This document shows, one piece after another, positions 49,161 through 55,147 of a stretch of 55,147 bases of DNA. The translations under genes and the position numbers were made by a program. This DNA comes from Streptomyces sp. TRM70350 (GTDB lineage: Bacteria; Actinomycetota; Actinomycetes; Streptomycetales; Streptomycetaceae), in assembly GCF_019219825.1 (NCBI RefSeq), contig NZ_JAHUXH010000039.1:1-55147 (forward strand). The letters are read 5' to 3'. The notes below the pieces were generated by a model that saw nothing but the letters and a program-made list of their open reading frames with translations, did no database searches and had not been told where the DNA came from. The stretch's first letter is position 1, and every line of letters begins with the position of its first letter.

Positions 49161-50462
49161 TTACTCTCCTTCAACCCGCATGATGCTGGCGACACCCCGC
49201 ACGGTGTCGAGCTTGCGCAGCGCCTCGACGGTCCCGGTGAGGGAGGCGTCGGACGCGCGGTGGGTGACGACGACGAGGGAGGCCTCGCCGACGCCGTCCT
49301 GTCGTCCTTGCTGCCGCACCGTATCGATGGACACCCCGTGCTCGGCGAACACGGTGGCCACCTGGGCGAGAACGCCCGGTTTGTCGGCGACGTCGAGGCT
49401 GATGTGGTAGCGCGTGACGACCTCGCCCATGGGCGAGACGGGCAGCGCGGCGTACGCGGACTCGCCGGGGCCGGTGGCGTTGCTGAGCCGGTTGCGGCAG
49501 ACGGCGACCAGGTCGCCGAGGACGGCGGAGGCGGTCGGGGAGCCACCGGCGCCGGGGCCGTAGAACATCAGCTGTCCGGCCGCGTCCGACTCCACGAACA
49601 CGGCGTTGTAGGCGCCGCGCACGGAGGCGAGCGGGTGGGTCAGCGGAATCATCGCCGGGTGCACGCGCGCGGTGACGGAGGCTCCGTCCGTCGAACGCTC
49701 ACAGATGGCGAGCAGCTTGATGGTGCAGCCCATCTCCTTGGCGGAGGCGAAGTCGGCCGTCGTCACCTCGGTCATGCCCTCGCGGTAGACGTCGTCCAGG
49801 CGCACGCGCGTGTGGAAGGCGATTCCGGCGAGGATCGCGGCCTTGGCGGCGGCGTCGAAGCCCTCGACGTCGGCGGTCGGGTCGGCCTCGGCGTACCCCA
49901 GGGCGGTGGCCTCGTCGAGGGCCTCCTGGTACCCGGCCCCCGTGGAGTCCATCTTGTCGAGGATGAAGTTGGTGGTGCCGTTGACGATCCCGAGCACCCG
50001 GTTGACCTTGTCGCCGGCCAGGGACTCGCGCAGCGGGCGGATCAGCGGGATGGCACCGGCGACGGCGGCCTCGTAGTAGAGGTCGCGGCCGTGCTCCTCG
50101 GCGGCGGCGTGCAGGGCGGCACCGTCCTGGGCGAGGAGGGCCTTGTTGGCGGAGACGACGGACGCCCCGTGCTCGAAGGCGGTGGTGATGAGCGTACGAG
50201 CGGGCTCGATGCCGCCGATGACCTCCACCGCGACGTCGATGTCGCCGCGTTTGACGAGGGCGGTGGCGTCGGTGGTGACGAGTTCCTGCGGGATCCCCTC
50301 GCGCACCTTGTCGGGCCGGCGCACGGCGACGCCCGCGAGCTCCACCGGGGCGCCGATGCGGGCGGCGAGGTCGTCGGCGTGCGTCGTCATGATGCGCGCC
50401 ACCTCTGAGCCGACCACTCCACAGCCCAGCAGCGCCACCTTCAGCGGACGCGTACGCATCAT
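49161..50462 (-). CDS. hom: Homoserine dehydrogenase
   Basis: 433 residues (two adjacent Met codons; the second is spaced better from GAGG). Reduces aspartate semialdehyde to homoserine. The NAD(P) motif is VALLGCGVVGSEVA; NGTTNFILDKM and the catalytic region DPTADVEGFDAAAKAAILA are present. A C-terminal ACT domain (about 350-430) is the expected threonine feedback site. The 165-base gap from lysA contains two hairpins, so separate initiation is possible. Confidence 0.96.
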   Translation of the reverse strand: MMRTRPLKVALLGCGVVGSEVARIMTTHADDLAARIGAPVELAGVAVRRPDKVREGIPQELVTTDATALVKRGDIDVAVEVIGGIEPARTLITTAFEHGASVVSANKALLAQDGAALHAAAEEHGRDLYYEAAVAGAIPLIRPLRESLAGDKVNRVLGIVNGTTNFILDKMDSTGAGYQEALDEATALGYAEADPTADVEGFDAAAKAAILAGIAFHTRVRLDDVYREGMTEVTTADFASAKEMGCTIKLLAICERSTDGASVTARVHPAMIPLTHPLASVRGAYNAVFVESDAAGQLMFYGPGAGGSPTASAVLGDLVAVCRNRLSNATGPGESAYAALPVSPMGEVVTRYHISLDVADKPGVLAQVATVFAEHGVSIDTVRQQGRQDGVGEASLVVVTHRASDASLTGTVEALRKLDTVRGVASIMRVEGE

Positions 50463-50508
50463 CCGACCTCGTTTCTCTTACCTTCTACGGTTGGACCAGT
50501 CTCACTCA

Positions 50509-50590
50509 CCGGACGGGCGTTTCTGTCCCTCGTCCGGATCGTGAGACGTTTATTTCATTTCTGCGGGGGCGGAAGAAGGAGATCTTCCGC
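50509..50590 (-). other. Two hairpins in the lysA-hom gap
   Basis: Perfect 7-base stems GCGGAAG/CTTCCGC (50569-50575 with 50584-50590) and CCGGACG/CGTCCGG (50509-50515 with 50531-50537), separated by AT-rich bases on the minus strand. They may attenuate or partly terminate read-through from lysA into hom. No leader peptide rich in Lys or Thr codons was seen. Confidence 0.4.
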
Positions 50591-50627
50591 TTCCGCGGCT
50601 GGGCGCGCGTGCCGCCCGCGGGTGCTG

Positions 50628-52019
50628 TCACCCGACGTCGAGACGCAGGAGGTCCTCCTCCGTCTCCCGGCGCACGATCACGCGTGCCTCGCCGTCCCGC
50701 ACGGCGACGACCGGCGGGCGGGTGACGTGGTTGTAGTTGCTGGCCATGGACCGGCAGTAGGCACCCGTGGCGGGTACGGCGATCAGGTCGCCCGGTGCCA
50801 GGTCGGCGGGCAGGAACGCGTCCTTCACCACGATGTCGCCGCTCTCGCAGTGCTTGCCGACGACACGGGCCAGCATCGGCTCGGCGTCGGAGCTGCGGGA
50901 GACCAGCGCGACGCTGTACTCGGCGTCGTACAGCGCGGTACGGATATTGTCCGACATCCCGCCGTCGACCGAGACGTACGTCCGCAGCCCGTCGAGGGGC
51001 TTGATGGTGCCGACCTCGTAGAGCGTGAAGGCGGTGGGCCCGACGACGGCCCGCCCCGGCTCGACGGAGATGCGCGGGGTGCGCAGCTTGGCGGCCTCGC
51101 ACTCACGGGTGACGATCTCGGTCAGCGCCTTGGCGATCTCGTGCGGCTCACGCGGGTCGTCGTCACTCGTGTACGCGATCCCGAGCCCGCCCCCCAGATC
51201 GATCTCGGGCAGCTCGACCCCGTGCTCGTCCCGGATGTCCTTGAGCAGCCCGACGACCCGGTGTGCGGCGACCTCGAAGCCGGACATGTCGAAGATCTGC
51301 GACCCGATGTGGCTGTGAATCCCGATGAGCTCGATCCCGTCGAGCTGCAGGGCCCGTCGTACGGCCTCGGCGGCCTGCCCCCCGGCGAGCGGGATGCCGA
51401 ACTTCTGGTCCTCGTGGGCGGTGGCGATGAACTCGTGCGTGTGCGCCTCGACGCCCACGGTGACACGGATCTGCACCCGCTGCCGCCTGCCGAGTTCCTG
51501 CGCGACATGGGCGACGCGGACGATCTCCTGGAAGGAGTCGAGCACGATCCGCCCCACACCGGCCTCCATGGCCCGCCGGATCTCGTCCTTGGACTTGTTG
51601 TTGCCGTGGAAGGCGATGCGGTCGGCGGGCATCCCGGCGGAGAGCGCGGTGGCCAGCTCACCCCCGGAACACACGTCCAGGTTCAGCCCCTCCTCGTGCA
51701 GCCACCGCACGACGGCCCGCGACAGGAAGGCCTTCCCCGCGTAGAAGACGTCGGCGTCCTGCCCGAAGGCGGTACGCCAGGCGCGGGCGCGGGCGCGGAA
51801 GTCGGTCTCGTCGAGGATGTAGGCGGGGGTGCCGAACTCCTCGGCGAGGCGCGTCACGGGGAGGCCGCCGACCGTGACGACACCGTGGGCGTCACGGGTG
51901 ACGGTCTGCGCCCACACCTTGCCGTCGAGGGCGTTGAGGTCGGCGGGCGGGGCGCTGTAGTGCCCCTCGGGGAGGACATCGGCGTGACGGGGCCCGGCGG
52001 GGTGTGCGGAACGGCTCAT
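50628..52019 (-). CDS. lysA: Diaminopimelate decarboxylase
   Basis: 463 residues from ATG 52019 (MSRSAHPAGPRHADVLP). Fold-III PLP enzyme for the last lysine step. The PLP Lys96 is in VFYAGKAFLS; HGNNKS, HSHIGSQIFD, the EPGRAVV loop and the C-terminal CxSxD-type substrate site (GKHCESGD) are all present. It is 16 bases downstream of the ArgS-related gene and clearly in its operon, the order in which Mycobacterium has argS-lysA. Confidence 0.96.
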   Translation of the reverse strand: MSRSAHPAGPRHADVLPEGHYSAPPADLNALDGKVWAQTVTRDAHGVVTVGGLPVTRLAEEFGTPAYILDETDFRARARAWRTAFGQDADVFYAGKAFLSRAVVRWLHEEGLNLDVCSGGELATALSAGMPADRIAFHGNNKSKDEIRRAMEAGVGRIVLDSFQEIVRVAHVAQELGRRQRVQIRVTVGVEAHTHEFIATAHEDQKFGIPLAGGQAAEAVRRALQLDGIELIGIHSHIGSQIFDMSGFEVAAHRVVGLLKDIRDEHGVELPEIDLGGGLGIAYTSDDDPREPHEIAKALTEIVTRECEAAKLRTPRISVEPGRAVVGPTAFTLYEVGTIKPLDGLRTYVSVDGGMSDNIRTALYDAEYSVALVSRSSDAEPMLARVVGKHCESGDIVVKDAFLPADLAPGDLIAVPATGAYCRSMASNYNHVTRPPVVAVRDGEARVIVRRETEEDLLRLDVG

Positions 52020-52035
52020 TTCTCTTTGGGCTCTC

Positions 52036-53148
52036 TCAGAGGTGTTCGGGTGCGTCGATGCCGAGCAGGGACAGGCCGCCGGCCAGCACCGTCCCGGCGG
52101 CTTCGGCGAGCGCGAGCCGGGCGCGGTGGGCGGCCGAGGGTTTCTCCGCGCCACACGGCAGCACGGTGGGCAACAGGGGCAGCACGGCATCGGCGACGCG
52201 GACGAGGTGCCGGGCGAGTCGGTCGGGGGCGTGGTGGGTGGCGGCGGCGGTGAGGATGCGGGGGTGGTCGGCGAGGGTGGGGATCAGGTGGGGGTGGCAG
52301 GGCGGCTCGCTCGTGTGCGGTACGTCGATGGCGCCGGGGTCGGCGGTGTGCGGTACGTCGATGCCGCCGGGGTCGGCGGTGAAGCCGAGGTCGGCGGCGT
52401 TGCGGGTGAGGGCACGGGTGCGGGCGTGGGCGTAACGGACGCGGAAGAGGGGGTTGCTCTCGCGCTGGACCAGGTGGTCGGGGGTGATGCGGGGGCGGTC
52501 GTGCGGCGCGGGGTGGAGGAGGGCCCAGCGGGCGGCGTCTCGGGAGAGGGGGAGGGGGGTGGTGGGGGTGGCGGTGGGCCGGATGGTGACGCTGTTGCCG
52601 CCGGTGTTCATGGTGTTGACGGTGTTGCCGTAGGCATCGACGTGGACTCCGAGCACGGCCTCCCACTCCGGCTCGGGCCGGGCGTCGCAGCTGGTGCGGA
52701 CGAGGGCGCCCTGGGAGCGCAGGAGGCGGGCGGCGGCGTTCAGGACGACGAGGGCGCGCACCTCGTGGGGGGCGTGCAGGTGCACGACCTGCCCGGCGAG
52801 GGCGTCGCTGTGCCCGTAGCGGGGCCCGTCACGGCGGATGCGGCGGACGACCTCGACGGAGGCGGCGCTTTCCAGGGCGATGTTCAGGAAGCCGGGCCCG
52901 GTGATCTCGACGCCGAGGACACCCGCCGCCCTCACGAGATACGGCCGCAGCACCTCGGCGACCCGCAAGGGCGGCCGACCGGCGGGGCGGGCGAGCTGGA
53001 GGGCGATGTTGGTGGCGTAGTCACCCCAACCGCCGGGCCCGGGCGGCGTGACCACGGCTCGCGCAGGCACAGTCACGCTCAGCTCCCCCTCGTCGACAGC
53101 GCGACGCACGGCGTGCAGCACGGTGCGGGAGAGCTCGGCGGGGGTCAC
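52036..53148 (-). CDS. nrtL: ArgS-related anticodon-binding protein (NrtL type)
   Basis: 370 residues, about two thirds of an arginyl-tRNA synthetase. The N-terminal ArgS domain is recognisable (GWGDYATNIALQLARPAG, GPGFLNIALE). The C-terminal DALR anticodon-binding domain begins at FRVRYAHARTRALTR and ends GLSLLGIDAPEHL, as ArgS proteins do. Between them the catalytic core is cut down: no HIGH and no KMSK motif, only a stretch (HLHAPHEVRALVVLNAAARLL) where HIGH should be. It cannot activate arginine as a normal synthetase. It is co-transcribed with lysA. A tRNA-binding or regulatory role is possible; the family name is recalled. Confidence 0.85.
   Translation of the reverse strand: MTPAELSRTVLHAVRRAVDEGELSVTVPARAVVTPPGPGGWGDYATNIALQLARPAGRPPLRVAEVLRPYLVRAAGVLGVEITGPGFLNIALESAASVEVVRRIRRDGPRYGHSDALAGQVVHLHAPHEVRALVVLNAAARLLRSQGALVRTSCDARPEPEWEAVLGVHVDAYGNTVNTMNTGGNSVTIRPTATPTTPLPLSRDAARWALLHPAPHDRPRITPDHLVQRESNPLFRVRYAHARTRALTRNAADLGFTADPGGIDVPHTADPGAIDVPHTSEPPCHPHLIPTLADHPRILTAAATHHAPDRLARHLVRVADAVLPLLPTVLPCGAEKPSAAHRARLALAEAAGTVLAGGLSLLGIDAPEHL
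52313..52378. repeat. 33-base tandem repeat in the ArgS-related gene
   Basis: Two 33-base units (52313-52345 and 52346-52378), differing by one base, encode DPGAIDVPHTS/DPGGIDVPHTA in a loop just after the start of the DALR-like domain. It is in frame and probably a recent slippage event. Confidence 0.85.
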
Positions 53149-53364
53149 GGGACAAGCGTATGGGAGGAGGGGGGTGGGTATGCGAGCCGGTTTGGGCGCT
53201 GGTCCGGGATATGGACGACGCAGAGGTAGGTCACGACCGGCACTGGCTATGGGCAGCTACCGGCAGAAGCTATAGGCCCTACCGGCACCGCCTGTAGGCC
53301 ACCGGCTGCAGCCAGCCACCCCGGCCGACGCCGCCGACCGACCGCCCGTCCGTCCGTCCGCCGC

Positions 53365-53829
53365 TCAACCACCCGCACGCCCCGCCCGCTCGGCTTCGGC
53401 GGCCCCGAACAACTCACCCAGCCCGGCGTCACCGTCCTCGGGTCGCCTCTCCGCCGCCCGCTCGACCAACTGCCGCACCAGCTGCACCAGTTCCGCGGGC
53501 TCGAACGGCTTGGCGAGGAAGGCGTCGACGCCGACGTCGAGGCCGCTCTCGACCTCGTACTGCGTACAGGCGCTGACGATGGCGAGGGGCAGATGCCGGG
53601 TCCGGGGATCCGCCCGCAGCCGGGCGGCGGTCCGCAGTCCGTCCAACCGCGGCATCACGACGTCGAGCGTGACGACGTCGGGCCGCACCTGATGAACGAC
53701 ATCCAGACACTCGGCACCATCGGCCGCGGTCACGACCTCGAAGCCCTCCAGTTCGAGGTTGACCCTGATCAACTGCCGGATGACCTTGTTGTCGTCCACA
53801 ACAAGCACCCGGCCCGACGCGCCTGGCAC
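53365..53829 (-). CDS. Orphan single-domain response regulator
   Basis: 154 residues from GTG 53829 (MPGASGRVLVVDD); the ribosome site is weak, and longer frames are less credible. A CheY-like receiver with D12/D13, phospho-acceptor D56 (VVTLDVVMPR) and Lys in FLAKPF, plus a 30-residue hydrophilic tail. There is no output domain and no kinase gene beside it. The next gene (NrtL type) is 216 bases away in the same direction. It may act through protein contacts. I recall SCO5351 as the counterpart. Confidence 0.85.
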   Translation of the reverse strand: MPGASGRVLVVDDNKVIRQLIRVNLELEGFEVVTAADGAECLDVVHQVRPDVVTLDVVMPRLDGLRTAARLRADPRTRHLPLAIVSACTQYEVESGLDVGVDAFLAKPFEPAELVQLVRQLVERAAERRPEDGDAGLGELFGAAEAERAGRAGG

Positions 53830-54009
53830 AACTTCGAGAGTAGGTCCGGACCGGCCACCGCGTCCGGGTTTTCCCCACTTCCACCCCCTGCGGGCGACCC
53901 GCACCCTCCCTGACCTCCAGGCGGCCCCCAGCAAACCCGTTCATGAACACCCCGAGGGAGCTGGTAGTGTTCTACCCGTCGCCGCGAGAAACACCACCGC
54001 GACCGACGC

Positions 54010-54081
54010 GCCCCCGTAGCTCAGGGGATAGAGCAACGGCCTCCGGAGCCGTGTGCGCAGGTTCGAATCCTGCCGGGGGCA
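54010..54081 (+). tRNA. tRNA-Arg (anticodon CCG)
   Basis: A complete 72-base cloverleaf: acceptor GCCCCCG paired with CGGGGGC, D arm GCTC/GAGC, anticodon stem ACGGC/GCCGT with loop CTCCGGA (anticodon CCG, reading CGG), T arm with GTTCGAATC, discriminator A. CCA is not encoded. A hairpin terminator follows at 54136. The 3' half of such genes is a frequent integration site for actinobacterial elements. Confidence 0.96.
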
Positions 54082-54135
54082 CTCGCCGAGGATCAGTAGG
54101 AATCACCCGCTGACCAGGGCGGATGCCGATAGAAG

Positions 54136-54175
54136 AGAGCGGGAACCAGTCTCACTGGCTCCCGCTCTTTCTCGT
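54136..54175 (+). terminator. Terminator downstream of tRNA-Arg
   Basis: 15-base arms (54136-54150 and 54154-54168, one mismatch), a CTC loop, followed by TTTCTCGTT. Confidence 0.75.
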
Positions 54176-54273
54176 TGCCTGGCACTGGTCGCGTGTGAGC
54201 AGCGTGTGGACCTCAGCCGAAGGGTCGAGAGCTTCTGCTAATCAGCCTCGAAACGACGAAGGCCAGTGCTTGG

Positions 54274-54915
54274 ATGGCGCGCATGCCTGCCGCTGCAGAT
54301 GCCTTCTACACCTCAGGGACGTTTTGGACTGCTGCTGCCGTAGTCGTGGCAGTCGCTACCGGAGCTGGCGCCGTTTGGGCCACACTTCGCGCAGCGCATC
54401 CCAAGCGCAGCATGCACATCTCTATGTCTGCAACTCGACTCCTGAGAGCGCATCCCCTTCTCGGATCGACGCTGGAGATCAGACGCGATGGAACGGTGCT
54501 GCGGGAGCCACGGCTTGTGAGCATCTACGTACGCAACCCCAGCCGTCGAGATATCACCAGCTCTGCCTTCGATCAGGGACTTCCTCTGCGGGTAGATCTA
54601 GGCACTCCGATATTGGACCTCCTCGACGCCGAGTCGACACCGACGACCGCCCAGGCGCCGCCAGCAACAATCACTGGGGCGGAGCTGCACATCGGGCCTG
54701 GGCGAATCGGCCGCCAGAGCCAGCTGACATACTCGGTATTGGTTGACGGTGAAGTTTTCTTCCGCTTTCGACACTCCTTGATCGATGTAGAAGTTACCGA
54801 AGCGGACGCCATCGACACCATGCGACGAGCGTTGCGAGCAAGTGCTTCCCTGTCAGCTTTGATCCTCTTTGGCGGATTTGTCGGCGGCATCCTATGGAAT
54901 CTGTTCGCCTACTGA
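54274..54915 (+). CDS. Hypothetical membrane protein in lower-GC DNA
   Basis: 213 residues, not recognised. A hydrophobic segment at about 17-40 (FWTAAAVVVAVATGAGAVWATL) and another at about 190-212 give N- and C-terminal TM anchors. The central about 140 residues look like a beta-rich soluble domain (LEIRRDGTVLREPRLVSIYVRNPSRRD). Codon use is visibly less GC-biased than in the genes to the left, consistent with acquired DNA. It could instead start at the Met codon three codons later. No ribosome site of note. Confidence 0.6.
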   Translation: MARMPAAADAFYTSGTFWTAAAVVVAVATGAGAVWATLRAAHPKRSMHISMSATRLLRAHPLLGSTLEIRRDGTVLREPRLVSIYVRNPSRRDITSSAFDQGLPLRVDLGTPILDLLDAESTPTTAQAPPATITGAELHIGPGRIGRQSQLTYSVLVDGEVFFRFRHSLIDVEVTEADAIDTMRRALRASASLSALILFGGFVGGILWNLFAY

Positions 54916-54989
54916 CCATCCCAGATTTGGCTAAGGGCTTGCAGGGAATCAAGGTGTTGCCTCCCGTCCTGAGGCTCGTTGGTTTGGTA

Positions 54990-55147
54990 TGCGCATCCCG
55001 GATGAGACTCGTGACCAACTCGCCGTGAAGTTCGCGGTGTTGCTCCCGCATCTGGATGAGCGGCAGCGACGGCTGTTGATGGCCGTGGAAGCCCGGGTGC
55101 TGGGGCACGGCGGTGTCCGGGCCGTCGCACAGGCCGCTGCGGTCAGC
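54990..55147 (+). mobile_element. 5' end of an ISAzo13-like transposase gene (cut by window)
   Basis: The frame opened at ATG 54990 runs off the right edge. It reads LLPHLDERQRRLLMAVEARV, then LGHGGVRAVAQAAAVS, which resembles the N-terminal helix-turn-helix of ISAzo13-family transposases. The left terminal repeat of the element should lie somewhere in 54916-54989 but I could not fix it. GC rises again from about 55000. Only 52 codons are visible, so the family call is provisional. Confidence 0.6.

Noticed and set aside
47910..50408. An 832-codon plus-strand frame opposite thrC and hom
   Set aside because: Shadow of two well-supported genes; the composition is G/V/R/D-rich without family signatures.
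52036..53148. The ArgS-related gene as a simple pseudogene
   Set aside because: It is an uninterrupted 370-codon frame, 16 bases from lysA, with conserved N- and C-terminal domains. The deletion of the core is in frame.
53149..53364. A small gene in the gap upstream of the ArgS-related gene
   Set aside because: Only a degenerate run of about 22-base units containing ACCGGC and simple CCGT repeats is visible; no frame with start support.
54794..55130. Two overlapping minus-strand frames at the right end
   Set aside because: They overlap the membrane protein and transposase start on the plus strand, and neither has a motif or ribosome site.

Overview
The window is chromosomal DNA of a Streptomyces or a very close relative. 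The GC content is very high, with strong third-position GC bias that produces long open frames opposite almost every gene. GTG and TTG starts are frequent. The gene order is the actinobacterial core order that I recall from S. coelicolor (about SCO5351 to SCO5404, inverted here) and, in part, from Mycobacterium (argS-lysA-hom-thrC-thrB-rho-rpmE-prfA-prmC-sua5-wecA-atp). Identities come from motifs and recalled gene order; no search was run.

Layout. 1-3.0 kb: an OmpR-type two-component system (the kinase runs off the left edge), divergent from a secreted Asp-rich PepSY protein, with a helically phased CTTCAG array between them. 3.0-5.9 kb: B12-linked acyl-CoA genes (meaB, a thiolase, mce). 6.1-11.1 kb: the polar-growth coiled-coil proteins Scy and FilP. 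11.2-15.3 kb: two paralogous ABC-2 exporters in tandem. 15.3-23.9 kb: small and mixed genes, including a zinc-finger-like protein, a luciferase-like oxidoreductase, an SCO5389-family protein, the mismatch endonuclease nucS, a membrane-anchored STAND-type NTPase, a STAS protein, a 3-hydroxyacyl-CoA dehydrogenase, a PduO-type adenosyltransferase and a membrane protein. 24.0-27.8 kb: chitinase locus chiS-chiR-chiC with a double-repeat promoter. 27.8-36.2 kb (minus): a DUF2550 protein and the complete F1Fo ATP synthase operon atpIBEFHAGDC. 36.5-44.3 kb (minus): wecA, a glyA paralogue, a phosphatase-fold protein without its nucleophile, tsaC, prmC, prfA, rpmE and an LCP ligase. 44.4-53.1 kb (minus): rho, thrB, thrC, hom, lysA and an ArgS-derived protein (NrtL type). 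53.4-55.1 kb: an orphan receiver, tRNA-Arg(CCG), then lower-GC DNA with an unrecognised membrane protein and the start of an ISAzo13-like transposase.

How the parts work together. MeaB, Mce and the PduO enzyme serve the adenosylcobalamin-dependent methylmalonyl-CoA mutase step, and the thiolase and dehydrogenase act on short acyl-CoAs. Scy and FilP organise the hyphal tip. ChiS/ChiR control ChiC. The lysA-hom-thrC-thrB run makes lysine and threonine from aspartate. PrfA, PrmC, TsaC, L31 and Rho form an information-processing block.

I found no defence island, CRISPR array or biosynthetic cluster. The most interesting signals are: (i) the ArgS remnant in the place of argS, close to a tRNA-Arg gene; (ii) the Cys-to-Ser change in the phosphatase loop; (iii) the Asp-rich sensor and secreted-protein pair with its phased operator; (iv) dispersed repeat elements that appear to supply gene termini; (v) the tRNA-adjacent boundary at the right end.
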